From Asparagopsis taxiformis (lineage: Eukaryota > Rhodophyta > Florideophyceae > Bonnemaisoniales > Bonnemaisoniaceae), in assembly GCA_030407315.1 (NCBI GenBank), contig JALQPE010001911.1, positions 1 through 64,000 on the forward strand: DNA of 64,000 nt, written 5' to 3'. The position numbers were made by a program, and so were the translations under genes. Numbering within the stretch: position 1 is the first letter of the stretch; every line of letters starts with the position of its first letter. Positions 1-10,783 of the stretch are shown one piece after another. A model generated the notes under the pieces. It was not told where the DNA came from. It worked only from the letters and a program-made list of their open reading frames with translations, and did not search any database.

Positions 1-740
1 AACGAGACATCGGGGTGTCAACTCGGCAATCGTATATGATTTGGGTGCTAAATTTATTCAGAGACGAATGGGCTTCGAAAAGAGCCCAACAACGTCTTCT
101 TGTTGGATCCATGGGTATAGGACTACTCTATTCTTCTCCAGGCTTCCACCATAGCCTCCTCCACCACCTACGTTAATGGATCGAATATCCGAACCGCACC
201 TCAACATGCTTTTCTTCTCATCCATGGGTACTGACATCTGCGAGATGTGAGTCACATGTTCTCCAGGCTTGCACCATAGCCTCCTCCACCACCTCCGTTA
301 ATGGCAACATGTGAGATTCAGTACCGTACAAGTTCTCCAGCTTCCTCCGTAGCCACCTCCTCCACCTCCGTCTGTGGGAATCAACACAACATCACCACTG
401 CGTCTTACCTCACATCCACATCTCTCCGGGATGAAAACGGACGGACGACATAGGGTTTGTAGACGTTTAGAATCTTGTTAGAAAAAAGTAAACGAAAGAG
501 AAGTTCTCTTTCATGGAATGATATCTCGTCCCTGTCGCAATATGTTCCATTTTCATTTTCTCTCGGTTGCACACCCATCATGGGTGATCAAGGCCTGGAT
601 CGAACCCTCCGAGGGTCTTCGATGGATAGGACAGATAGTGGAAGGCTTTAAGCCTGGACCAAGCGGCTATTGATTGGTTGGAGGAAGGAAATTACAGAGA
701 AGATAGCTGAGTACGGTGCTCGCGATAGCTGTTAGTTAAG
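1..740. other. Non-coding left edge with Gly-rich repeat module
   Basis: No complete gene is seen. Between 137 and 376 three imperfect copies of a ~45-base module (starting near 137, 260 and 331) carry the CCTCCTCCACCACCT core. Read on the minus strand each encodes a GGGGGYG-type glycine run followed by S-L-E/W. The longest minus-strand open stretch (58-255) is only 65 codons. This could be an exon fragment of a glycine-rich protein or merely a minisatellite. From 480 to 740 nothing is recognisable. Confidence 0.4.
137..376 (-). repeat. Three imperfect ~45-bp glycine-rich modules
   Basis: Three related blocks at about 137-182, 260-304 and 331-376 share CTCCAGGCTT-CACC-ATAGCC and CCTCCTCCACCACCT, separated by unequal spacers (123 and 71 bases between starts). 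On the minus strand they read as Asn-x-Gly5-Tyr-Gly-x-Ser-Leu-Glu. A stop codon follows one copy, so the three do not form one open reading frame. Confidence 0.6.
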
Positions 741-849
741 TCAAATATGTTTTTCGATTATTTTTCGTACGGAAATGGCTTCGAAGACGATGAGAGCGAT
801 CGTCATGAAGGAGAGGATTCTTTCTTCTGCTTGTTAGAATCGGTTAGAG

Positions 850-1960
850 GAGATGCTAATGCATTACTGGCCAGCCCAGAACTTGTAGAATTTCGGGCAG
901 GAAAAAAATTGCAAAATTTTATCGATTTAGGCGGTCGAAAGTGCCGTACGGCACACCCCATCTCAAAAAACATGTTCACATCAATGTGCATGTTTTTGAG
1001 AATAGCCAATTTTAATTCAAATCAGGGTGTCTAATTTGGCCACAACGGCCCCAGGAACGAACCGCCGCCCCGAGTGGGGTTGTCACTGGCTTCGTAAGCA
1101 CGAAGTAACTGTAGGCTAAATGGCGTCTCACGACGGGTCGATTTCAGGCTCAATACGCCAGGGACAGGTCTTGGTCCTTGTTCCATCATGGTCCCGCCTC
1201 ACTCTCTCACGACCAACCTGAAATGGACGTCGGTGGATGTCCAGCTCGATTGCACTGCTGGCCAGCCCAGAAATTCTAAAATTTACGGGCACAAAAAAAT
1301 TGTAAAAAATCATCGATTTGGGCGGGTCGATTGTGCCGTACGGCACCCCCCATCTCAAAACATGTTCATGTGCATTGTTTTTTGAGAATAGCCCAATTTT
1401 TAATTCAAATCAGGTGTCTAATTTGGCCACAACGGCCCCAGGAACCGGAGCCGCCGCCCCGAGCGGGGTCATCACTGGCTTCTGTAAGCACTAACTGGAG
1501 GCTAAAATGGCGCCGAAAGATGGGTCGATTCCAGGCTTCAAGCCTAAGTTATGCTAGGTACCCATCTTCTTCCGTGTTTCATAATGGTCCCGCCTTACTC
1601 CCTCAACACAAACACTACTCACCCATCACGTTACTCATATTCCGTGCACTTTATATTAGTAGTGAACCCGCCTTTTAGTTGCTGCAATGCGTGGATGTAG
1701 GCAGCACACGATTAACCTGAAATGGACGTCCGGTGGATGTCCAGCTCAGATGCACTGCTGGCCAGCCCAGAAATTCTACAATTTCGGGCACAAAAAAATC
1801 TTGCAAAAATCAACGATTTGGTCGGTCGATTGTGCCTACGGCACACCACCCATCTCAAAACATGTTCACATGTGCATGTTTTTTGAGAATAGCCCAAATT
1901 TTAACTCAATCAGGGTGTTCCCCGGATAAAGGGGTGCTCGCAGCCGCCCCAAAAGCCGCC
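850..1960 (+). repeat. Dispersed ~390-bp repeat family, left block (about three degraded units)
   Basis: Units start near 850 (5'-truncated), 1216 and 1715 with the landmark ACCTGAAATGGACGTC, then CTGGCCAGCCCAGAAATTCT, an A-rich stretch, the 12-base palindrome TGCCGTACGGCA (broken in the third unit), a hairpin around CAAAAACATG...CATGTTTTTG, and GTGTCTAATTTGGCCACAACG. The same family recurs in cleaner form at 17,559-18,860 in the same orientation. No transposase is encoded, so this is a non-coding repeat: a MITE-like unit, a satellite, or the terminal part of a larger element. Confidence 0.8.
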
Positions 1961-1963
1961 TAG

Positions 1964-2903
1964 CTTGACAGCTGTAATTTTAACACATTACACATCAAGG
2001 ACACTGCGGTGCTTCACGCCACCTCGTCAGGTTTCGAGAGCCCGACTCGGGCCCGTTCGAGACGGGACGACACTCACATCTCGATTGCCTGTCTTGCATT
2101 CCAGCGGTCACGATAGGTGTGTACCTACAAAATTTCGGTTGTATTGTGTTATTATTTCAGCGATTGGCGTTCACGACCTTCTTCAGCAACGTGAAACCTA
2201 CCATCCACATCACTCGAATACGCAACGTCACCATCTCTTTACTTTCCAACTCAACAATCATGGCGGATACGCATTTCACAGTTTGTTTTCAACGGTTTGC
2301 GGCGATCAAGTGAGCGCGTCAGCGGAGTCGCGCGGACTCAAGCGCGGCGTCGATGTCAATTTGTTTGTGCGGACGTGGACGGTGCGGCTGTGCATATTGG
2401 GACGGCTTCGGTGAGCACTGCTGGTGGCGATGTTGGCCTTCCGCGCACGCTGCAAACCCACCAACTGCCGGAACCGCGAGGCATGACTATATCGTCTGCG
2501 CAACATTGCGACTAAGGACACGTTCAAGGACCTCCCGTTCCCGTACATGTTTTGATGGCGCCAGGGACCGCCGGAGACGATGGCTGGAGCATCGCCGCGG
2601 CGTTTAAAAACCCTTGTGATACTCGGATGATGCGCCCCGCTGCGGAGGATGGCCCTAGCGCATTCGTACCCGCTGTAGCGTCAACTTCACGAAGCGACGA
2701 ACCACCAGCTCGGGAAGATGCCCGTAACCGGTACGGCGGCGAAAATCACTGGTTCGGGGGGTACGAAAGCATCCAGCACGCTCCACTCCGGTTTCGGGAG
2801 GCACGAACGCCCTGTCGCTCTGCAAGACCCTCCAGTTGAGGCTCGAAGCACCCTGCTCGCTCCAACGGCCACCGAAGCTACTACGCAGGAGACGTAACTG
2901 AAG
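1964..2903 (+). pseudogene. Broken coding-like stretch immediately left of the LTR element
   Basis: No single open frame spans this stretch, but coding-like fragments occur in shifting frames on the plus strand. There is a good start context at 2260 (MADTHF...), a run YRLRNIATKDTFKDLPF near 2490-2540, and a Pro/Ala/Glu/Thr-rich run before 2895. The last frame, read across the duplicated TGAAG site, enters the dioxygenase gene at 13,976 (EVDDEPEVAE), but a TGA lies upstream at 2837-2839. It is therefore a candidate decayed 5' part of the gene that resumes at 13,971. An intron-containing or unrelated sequence is equally possible. A GTGAGC donor-like site lies at 2310. Confidence 0.35.
2899..2903. 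repeat. Target-site duplication (left) of LTR element
   Basis: TGAAG directly before the LTR start matches CGAAG directly after the right LTR (13,971-13,975), with one mismatch. A 5-bp duplication is usual for Ty3/gypsy integrases. Confidence 0.6.
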
Positions 2904-3560
2904 TGTGTACGATAGTTCGTTGACGAAGTAGCTGGTACGAGCCAGTGACACGCTGTCCTTACGAAACGAAACGAGCAGTCCCCCGCTGGTGTTTGACTGT
3001 ATTGTTAGAACGGTAGAAGGTAGAGTGGTTAGCGAGTAGACACGAGCGTCACGACGCAACAATCCACGCGAGGATTACGTTAGCACACGAGGTGGTACGT
3101 CACCGGAGGCGCTCTCGACCAAGCCCGGAGGCACTACACGCAATCAGCCTTACGTGCGGCGATGGGTAGGGAGTACGCAGCTCGACGGAGACGAAGCCTC
3201 GTTAGGCAAAACGTAAACGTAAACGTAGAAGTCAGTCGTAGACTAGAGCCGTTCTCGATCGTTGTCTTGTCCCCTTTCCCTCCCGGCACGATGCCAATAC
3301 CTATATGGCCACGATGGCATCGCTTTACAGTGTAAACACTGCTCGTAACGTCCCCGAATGGGAAAGGACCTTGTGGGTCACACGTAGGGACCCGTTGGTC
3401 CGTTGGCCGTTGCCATACGTTCGTTGCACACGTGTGCCGGTTGCGCGCGCGCATGCGCCAGCAATGTTCGTGCATTGCTGTCGCCGGTCGTGTCCGCCGA
3501 AATTCGAATTCCGCGGAAAACGTAAATATTTGCAATTTCGGAATTGCCACGTATACTACA
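2904..3560 (-). repeat. 3' LTR of the gypsy element (left copy)
   Basis: Starts TGTGTACGATAG and ends TATACTACA. It is nearly identical to 13,309-13,970; visible differences include GTTGACGAAGTAG versus GGTGACGGAGTAG and several single-base indels. Short plus-strand open stretches inside it are also present in the other copy and have no protein-like features. Confidence 0.93.
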
Positions 3561-3577
3561 CAGCCCCACCCCCACAC
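3561..3577 (-). other. Polypurine tract candidate
   Basis: Immediately inside the 3' LTR the plus strand reads CAGCCCCACCCCCACAC, which on the element strand is a purine run GTGTGGGGGTGGGGCTG. This is the place and composition expected for the plus-strand priming site. Confidence 0.6.
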
Positions 3578-6412
3578 GTGGACGTCCCGGCCACGCGAGG
3601 CCCGTCAGGACGCGCCTGAGACACGGGCCGTGGCGCCTTTTCGGGTACAACTGCGGACGTGGCAGTTGTCCCGAAAAATCTCGTTAAACGTACGCGGCCC
3701 GGTTGGCTGATCGAATCGCCACGGCGCCGGAGCGCGCGCGTGCGCTCCGGCTCTTTCGTAATCATCGCGGCCCGCCCGTTGGCGTCGTTCGTGGTGCCTC
3801 GCTGGCGTTTCCCTGCATCGGATGCTTCGTCAATCCACACGCGGGTTGCTTCAACTGCGCGATACGATCGCAGGCCGCGGCCTTTTTTTCGTAATACGTG
3901 CGGGCATTCGCAGTCGCTGCAGCGGGGGGGGTTAGCGTTAAGCCCCTCCCCACAATTTTTTTGTTGTGGCGTCTACCCCGTCGGGTGTCGTAAGGCTTAC
4001 GTAGCCCGTGCTTCGAGTTCGCGGCGGCGCGTGCCCGTTGGCAGGTTCGTAACACACGCAATTATTCGGCAAAGCGGCGGCGCGTAGCGGCGGCTTTTCA
4101 CTGCGAGTGGTACGTTAACCTCGATCGTAGAGCCCGTTGGCGTGCGTATCATTTAGTAACTAACTCGAAAATCGTTTCCGCCGTCGTTTCTCGTTCGGAT
4201 AACCCCGTCGGGTGTCGAATTTCGTTGAGCATTCGAGCTCTTTAGCGCGTAGCACGTCGGTGCCAATTTTAATTTTGCTCCGATGAGCTAGGCGGAAATT
4301 CGTCGAACGTCAGACCGACGCGCACGTGAGTCGGTTTGACGTTCTACGCCGTGGCGTGTACGCAGCAATTCGTCGCAGTACGTTGCGGTTTCGTTGACGA
4401 CGTGGTGGCCGGCGGGCTTGGCTTTTCGTATAGCCGTTGACGTCATTAGCGCCGTCGCGCTTCGCGTTTGCCGCGGCTTCACGTTGGCCAGTGGCGTTAT
4501 CATTTTGTAACTATCTCGGAATTCGTTTCCGCCGTCGTTCCTCGTGCGGATAACCCCGTCGGGTGTCGAATTCCGTTGAGCATTCGAGCTCTCTTGGCAC
4601 GTAGCACGTCGGTGCCAATTTTATTTGCTCCGATGAGCTGGACGGAAAATTCGCTAAGCGTCAGGCCGACTCGCGCGTGAGTTGGCTTGACGTTTCACGC
4701 CGTTGCGTGTACGCGGCAGTGCGTCGTGGTGCGTCGCGGTTCCGTAGACAACGTCTTTGCCGGCGGGCTTGGCTTTTCGTATAGCCGTTAACGTTTTAGC
4801 GCCGTCGCGCTTCACGTTCCCGCGGCTTCACGTTAGCCGGTGGCGCAATCGTTGCGCTAGTCCGCTTCGCGTGGTGGCGTCGTTCGCCGCGGCGTCCGAG
4901 GAGCGTTTCGTTAGCTCATCGTTATGTGGTGCGACGTGCACCTGGGCATACGTAATGCTCGCCCTCTACGCCGTTGCGTAATTTCGTTTATTCGACTTGC
5001 GAACCCGACGGGGACGCGATTGACGAAGTCGTTTCGCATGCCCGCGGGCGTTTGAGGCTGTTACGTGAGCCAGTTTTTCGTCGGCTCGTTGCCTTCAGCT
5101 GTGCCGTTTACGTTGGCTACCAGCTTGTACGCCGTCGCGTATTCGTATTTCGTTTCGTGCGTTCGGCCCGTTGAGTGCGTCGTTATCGTTACGACGTCCG
5201 CGTACGCGCTCGTATCCTGGCCGACGTGGCGGTGGCGCGTGCGCCTTCGAATGCGTACGGGTTGCAGCTCGTTAGCTTTTCGTTTTGACGCGGACGTGCG
5301 CGTCTTAGTCTTCGTGACCGTACGTGGTCACCCCGCCTTTCGGGTTTGTTCGTGCGTTCGACTAGCCGGCGGGCTTTTCGCTTTCGCGCGTCGTTCGTTA
5401 TGCCCGCGTGGCAGGACACCGTTGTGTCGTTCCGTGGTTGCCGTACGTGGCTACCGTGTTCGGCGTCGTGCCTCACGATGGCGATTCGGTTCGCCGTCCG
5501 TCGTCGCGGCCTCGTTGGCTCGTCGTTCGCACGCTTTACTCTCGCGCTTCGTGCGCTGAGACCCGTTGGTCTAATTCGTCGGCTAACGTATAGCTTCGTT
5601 CCGCTTCGTGCGGGAAGTTTCGTAATGAGGCCGTTGCCATCTTCGTTGGGGACGCGTCCGTCCTACGTCGTTTCTCCGCCTTCCGGCGTCACGTTGCCGT
5701 TAGCTCGCGAGCTGTTTGGCGTTGACCTCGTTGGTCGATGCGACTCGTTGTCAGCGGCTGTCCACGGGGACGTACGATGGCTCACGTGACGTGCCAAATT
5801 ACGAAATTTTCGGGGCACGCGTGTCCCGAGATTTGGCCGGATTAGCGCACTGTAATCGGCCCGATTTTTCGTACCGTGCGTCCATGGCCCGCTGGCCCAC
5901 GTATAATTTTTCGCGCGAAAAATCTGACGTGTTGTCCGTCCGTGGCCCGTGGTGTCGTCACCTTTGCCCGTGGGACGGTCAACACTGTCGAGCCAGTCGT
6001 GGCTCTTCACATCGTGTGAATCGTCCGCGCGTGGACTCGTCGTCCAATCTTTCGTTGGCGCTCGTGCCTCCACCAACGTATGGTGTCGAAAACGAAAAGA
6101 GCGACGGCTCTAGCACGCATCGCGCCCCCCCCCAACGCAAGGGTGGACGTCCCGGCCACTCGTTGTGCCTTCGCTTCTCGTTCGTGCGGCTCGTCGCCTT
6201 CGTTTGTTGCATCGTGCAACGTCGCGCACGCGTGCGCTTAACCCGACGCTCGTGTGCGTGTGCGGGGGCCGTCGTGGCCTTTCACGTTGTTGCTCGTCGC
6301 ACGCGTGCGAAGTATCGAGAGACGCTCTCTTCAGATACGTTCCGGCGGGGCTCCCACGTAGGGTTACGATACCCGACCCACTTCACGAGGAAGTCTAGGG
6401 TGCCGTCATCGT
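3578..6412 (-). other. Long untranslated tract between integrase and 3' LTR
   Basis: This 2.8-kb tract has no element-strand ORF above ~137 codons. The longer plus-strand open frames (for example 5065-5559 and 5716-6552) have no recognisable domain and reflect the CG-rich composition. It contains an internal tandem duplication (4138-4845). Its size and CG/CGT richness are notable; it may carry packaging or structural RNA signals or a decayed extra gene. Confidence 0.55.
4138..4845. repeat. Tandem duplication, ~353-bp period
   Basis: 4138-4490 and 4491-4845 align along their whole length. Shared landmarks are ATAACCCCGTCGGGTGTCGA, GAGCATTCGAGCTCT, GTAGCACGTCGGTGCCAATT, GGCGGGCTTGGCTTTTCGTA and GCCGTCGCGCTTC. 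The copies have diverged by substitutions and small indels, so the duplication predates the present insertion. Confidence 0.85.
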
Positions 6413-7042
6413 TTACGCGATGGTTAGTAGGTCGTCTACTACATACGCCGGACCGTCGCGGTTCTTGTCGAGGTCTGCCTCGGTGGCATCGTATGGCTCC
6501 GGCGGGGGCGCGTTCGCCGGCGTTGGCGCGTACGCAACGCGGTCCGAGTTGACACGTTCAACTACGTCTCCTCGTTGGATGACGAACGTTCGTACGTCGT
6601 TACGTAGTACGCGGAACGGTCCCAACGCGTGGTTGCCGAGCTTCGTGCCCTTCGTGGTCCCGTCCGTCGGGTCGATGAATACGTATTCTCCCGCGCGGAT
6701 GTTTCGATTCGAGACACGGACTCGTTTGTCGAAATTTCGTTTATAACGTGCCTGCGCGGCCTTCAGCGTTCGATACGCGTTATCCATCGTTGTGGCGAGC
6801 TCACGAACGTAAGTGGCTCGCCCTCCCCCGTCGGGTAGTTCGCGGTTCGTTACCGACGTGTGTAGCGCCAACGGTGGCGGTGGATTCGTGAGAATCAAAT
6901 CGAAGGGCGTCGTGCCCGTGCTCGAATGCACATGCGTGTTGTACGCAAACGTTAACGCCGATGCGTATCGATCCCAGTCGTTCTGGTTTTCGTTCACGTA
7001 ATTGCGCAGCATCGCCAGGATCGTCCTGTTGTAGCGCTCCAC
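6413..7042 (-). pseudogene. Integrase C-terminal part (gypsy element)
   Basis: The frame begins at the catalytic glutamate helix (ERYNRTILAMLR) and carries the YNTHVHSSTGTTPFDL segment, typical of the end of gypsy integrase cores. A GPF module (LGNHALGPFRVL) follows in the C-terminal domain. There is no chromodomain after it. The normal Q-V-E start of the motif lies across a frameshift from the preceding segment (7087-7275), so the integrase is not continuous. Confidence 0.85.
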
Positions 7043-7086
7043 CTGCCCGTTCGTTTGGGGGTGGTACGTCGACGTAAAGACGTTCG

Positions 7087-7275
7087 TTACGCCAATTCGT
7101 TGCAGACGCGCTGGAAAAACTTAGCAGCGAACTGCTTTCCGTTATCGCTTATGAGCGTCCGTGGGGGTCCATACGAGAAGACCCACGCGTTGACGAACGC
7201 GCTCGCCACGTTGGCGGAATCGATATTTCGTAGAGGTACGACTCTAGTCAGCTTCGTGAAGCGGTCCGTTATCAC
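7087..7275 (-). pseudogene. Integrase catalytic-core middle segment
   Basis: A short open stretch carries the ITDRFTKLTRVVPL strand and the second catalytic aspartate motif LISDNGKQF of the DDE integrase core. It is separated from the first Asp segment (end of 7272-8651) and from the Glu segment (6413-7042) by two frameshifts. Confidence 0.85.
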
Positions 7276-8651
7276 GAGATAAATCGGTTACCACGCGTGG
7301 TCTTCGTAAGCGGACCTAGTATGTCGATACATAGGTCTCGCAGCGGCTCCGTAGCCGGAAATAAACGTAACGGGTTCGTCCGTTTGCGAAGCTTCACGCG
7401 GTTCTTCGCACATCCAACGCAGTTTCGTACCGTTGCGTGGATGTCGGCGGCCATCGCGGGCCAGTAGTACGTCCTCCGTAGGGTATAGTACATACGCGTT
7501 TGCCCGGGATGTCCAGCGAGGACGTGGTGGTGCGTTAACTCCAGCAGCCGCGGCCGTAACGAAGCCGGCACAACGATTTGTGTACGTTCCTCATCGTGAG
7601 GGTTCCGGCGTCGGAGTAGGCCATCGTGGCCTTCGAAGAATGCAGCGTCCTGCGTCTCGGACTGTCGTGTCAGTATCGTTTGACAGAACGCGTCCTCGCG
7701 TTGAGCTTCGATAAGCTCGTCCCTCGTAATGGGAAGCTGAACGTCAGCTGGTGGCACGCGTGCCGAATCGTCTTCAGCAGCGCGCTGTTCGTCGAGGAAA
7801 TCCGGTTCCTCGTCAAGAACGTCATCGAGCGACGCGTCGCGGTTGAACTCGAGGCCATCGTGGCCAGCCGTCGTGGCTGATGTTCGTTCATCACGAGTCT
7901 CGTTCGACGGGTCGTCGTGACCCCTGGCATTCGTTGCCTTTTTACGTACGGACGTCGTTCGTCCTTGCCCATTTCGTGTGGGTTGTCGCCGACTGCGAGT
8001 CGTCACGAGGACCGCGTCCCCGTACGATGGTACGTCATCGTCGACGGGTCGACCGTCGTCATACGTAGATATCACACGTGATAAAGCGTCAGGTACCTGG
8101 TGCACGCGCCCAGGCCTGTACGTGACTTCGAAATCGAATTCGGCAACGCGTAGCCTCCATCGTAGTAGTCGTCCGGACGCGTCCGTTAACGTCATCAGCC
8201 AACGTAAGGCTTCGTGATCCGTACGTACGGTAAATCGTTGACCCTCTACGTAGGGTCGGAGCGACGTTATCGCCCAAACGACGGAGTAACACTCGCGCTC
8301 CGTTGCCGAGTAACCACGTTCGGTTTCGTTAAGGGTCTTCGACCAGTACCCAATCGGCACCCATTCGTTGGGTTTATCTTCGTTCTGCTGCTGGAGCAAC
8401 GTAGCTCCCAGCTGATACGCCGACGCGTCGGTATCGATCATGAACGGACGTCCCGCCTTCGGAAGGTGCAATACTGGTGGCGACACCAGTATTGTCTTCA
8501 ACGTTTCGAACGCATTCGTTTGCGCGTTGTTGGATTCGTCCAATCGGGGGAAGCGTCCTTCTTCAACATCGTGTTGAGTGGCCGAGCGATCTCGGCATAC
8601 GCCTTTACGAAACGGCGGTAAACGTTGGCCGCGCCCAAAAACGATCGACAT
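7272..8651 (-). pseudogene. RNase H plus integrase N-terminal region
   Basis: Starting at ~8560 this frame has a gypsy-type RNase H: DTDASAYQLGATLLQ, the TERECYSVVWAI helix, VRTDHEALRWL and VPDALSRV. A charged linker follows, then the H2C2 zinc-binding integrase domain (HHVLAGHPGQTRMYY ... NCVGCAKNR) and the first catalytic Asp (LCIDILGPL). The frame ends just after GNRF, where the next frame takes over. The first ~35 codons overlap the end of RT and are probably not used. Confidence 0.88.
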
Positions 8652-9556
8652 TGCGTCTTGTCGCGTGGAAACGTAGCCGTACGAAAGGCTTCCTTGTTCC
8701 GTGCTGCGACGTGCAGCTTCCCTGGGGTGATCACGTGCCCCAGGTAGTCAACTCGTGGTTGAAAGAACGAGCACTTCGTGAGCTTTAACGTTACTCCCGC
8801 TGCGCGTAGCAGGGAAAGCACCTGGTCAACGTGACCCAGGTGAGACTCGAGGTCTTTCGAAAAGACGATTACGTCGTCTAAGTAGACCAGGCACGATTGC
8901 CAACGTACTCCGGAGAGGATGATGTCCAACGTCCGCTGAAACGTAGCGGGGGCATTTCGTAGCCCGAATGGCATTCGCACGTAGCGATACGTTCCCATGA
9001 AAGACGTAAACGTTGTCTTATCACGGTCCTCGGCGGAGACGGGCACTTGCCAGTAACCGGCGTTACAATCGAGTGTCGTGAAGATGGCGGCGTCGCCCAA
9101 CGAATCAAGGCAGTCTTCCATACGAGGAAGCGGGTACGAATCAGCGATCGTTTTCGCGTTCAAACGCCTGTAGTCGACACAGAAACGTAAGGATCCGTCC
9201 TTCTTCGGCACCAACACGATTGGTGACGCCCATTCGCTGGACGCGGGTTCGATAACCCCTTCGTTGAGCATCTTCGTGATCTGCTCCTCGGCTATCGTAC
9301 GTAGAGCCGGACCCTGACGATAGGGCATTGAACGTATGGGCCGCGTGCCCGGTTCGAGTTCGATTCGATGCTCCGTAGCATTGATTTCGCCGAGGCGTCC
9401 GCTCGTCCACATTGACGAATGTGTAGCTAGCATCTCGTTGATGCGCTTTCGTAAATCCTCGTCGTCGAGGTGCGACAAATCGATTGTCGACTGCCAATCC
9501 GTGGCGGGGTCGTTCCCCTTTTCGTTGACCAACGGGTCTGGCGTTTCGTCGCCCAA
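8498..9556 (-). pseudogene. Reverse transcriptase domain (gypsy element)
   Basis: All core RT blocks are present: the EGVIEPASSEWASPIVLVPK entry, DGSLRFCVDYRRLN, YPLPRMEDCLDSLGDA, FTTLDCNAGYWQVP (first Asp), GLRNAPATFQR, the YLDD active site (LVYLDDVIVFS), the LGHVITPG connection and CRSFLGAANVYRRFV. The domain itself is intact, but it is fused neither to the upstream protease frame (9427-10,353) nor to the downstream RNase H frame without a frameshift. Confidence 0.92.
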
Positions 9557-10353
9557 CCCGTTCGTATTTCCCGCGTCGTCGCGTCGACTAGCGGTAGGTT
9601 CAAAACCTTCGCGAGGGCTTCGCCGCCCTCACGCTTGAGTGGGACGATTCCCAACGGGGAGCGTACCGCGTACGCAATCGTTGCGCCTTTCGGCAATTCG
9701 CGGTCCTTCTTCGTGAAGTTCGACACGATAATAGAGAACGTCTCTCTCGGTCCTACGTCGACCACTCCGTTGGCTATGCGCAGCCCATGCCGGAATTGCA
9801 CCGACGCTTTCGGTTCGAGGAACACGAGTCCGGTCGCATCCGTCGTCACGTTGACGGTCCGTTGCGACATCGCCGGTACACGCGTGTACTTCGTCAGGCG
9901 AACCGAGAACGTTCGGCTCGGCCTATTCGAGGCCGCGTTACGCTCGCGGCGTTTCGGGGGCTCCACGTTTGGATTCGTCTCTTCCCCCTCCTCGTACGGA
10001 GTCGTCGTATCGCCCTCCGCGATAATGGGTATCGTATCCCCCCGATGGAGGTCGATTGTCTGCGCTCGACAGCGTATAGCATCGACATGCTTCGACATGA
10101 ACGACGTGCCCATTATAACGGGAACAGCCAGCGTGTTGGCTACGAAGAATTTTACGCGGAACAGCGAGTTCCCCAACCTGACACGAAGCAGGATGGCGCC
10201 TTCGATAGGCAAACGTCGCCCGTTGGCGTCTCCGAGCTTCGGTAGCTCTTCGTCACGTAGACAGCGGTCGACCCAGTCGTAGGGTAGTAAACTTGTTCGT
10301 ATCAAGTTGTAGCCGCTGCACGTATCCATCGCGATGGTAATCGCCCTCATCAC
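9427..10353 (-). pseudogene. Aspartic protease (retropepsin) region
   Basis: The frame opens with ITIAMDTCSGYNLI, matching the retropepsin active-site strand. The usual D-S/T-G is here D-T-C-S-G, which may or may not be functional. It continues to VPVIMGTSFM, the second retropepsin landmark (hydrophobic-x-G-x-x-F). A Thr/Arg-rich linker follows toward RT. The end overlaps the RT frame, so a shift around 9,500 is needed for a Gag-Pol product. Confidence 0.7.
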
Positions 10354-10726
10354 GTTGAGGTCTAGTCCGATCGTTCCGGATACGATATAATGCTTCGACG
10401 CAAGTAGGCACGTATGCCCGCGAGCCGTCGACCAACGGTTCGGTCCTGACCGGCGCGCGGTCTACGTCTTCGCTAGCGGTTCGTCGCTTCATCGTGTGAG
10501 CCCGTATGGCTTCTTTTGCGTCGACACGCTTCGTATAAGCCGCGTGCTTGGCTTTCTCGCGCTCGGAAGCGTCGTGCTTCCGGGTAGCGCGTCTCGCTCG
10601 TCTGCGAGGCTTCCTCTTCGTGTGAGGTTCGTTCGTCCCGTCGGACTTCGTTTCTTCCCCCACGTCGGGTGTCGTGTGACTCGAGTTGGCCTTCGCGGCC
10701 GTGAGCTTTACGTAACTCTCGTTCAT
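10253..10726 (-). pseudogene. Basic Gag-protease linker segment
   Basis: A Lys/Arg/Glu-rich open stretch (PHTKRKPRRRARRATRK) lies between nucleocapsid and protease and has no domain of its own. Its C-terminal 30 codons overlap the protease frame, whose N-terminal strand (YIVSGTIGLD) is found in the other frame at ~10,370. This indicates a frameshift there. Confidence 0.5.
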
Positions 10727-10783
10727 CGGTGAGCCTGCGGAGGACCAATCATCGACGTCGGTCGTCCCCCTTTACGTAAGGGT

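Noticed and set aside
580..640. Possible tRNA T-arm on the minus strand (GGTTCGATCC)
   Set aside because: No matching D-arm, anticodon arm or acceptor pairing found around it.
5716..6552. 278-codon plus-strand ORF inside the gypsy element tail
   Set aside because: No domain, odd composition, and antisense to an integrase/UTR region rich in CG; explained by lack of stop codons in CGT/ACG-rich DNA.
9470..10282. 270-codon plus-strand ORF opposite the protease region
   Set aside because: Shadow of the minus-strand protease/linker frame, with no independent features.
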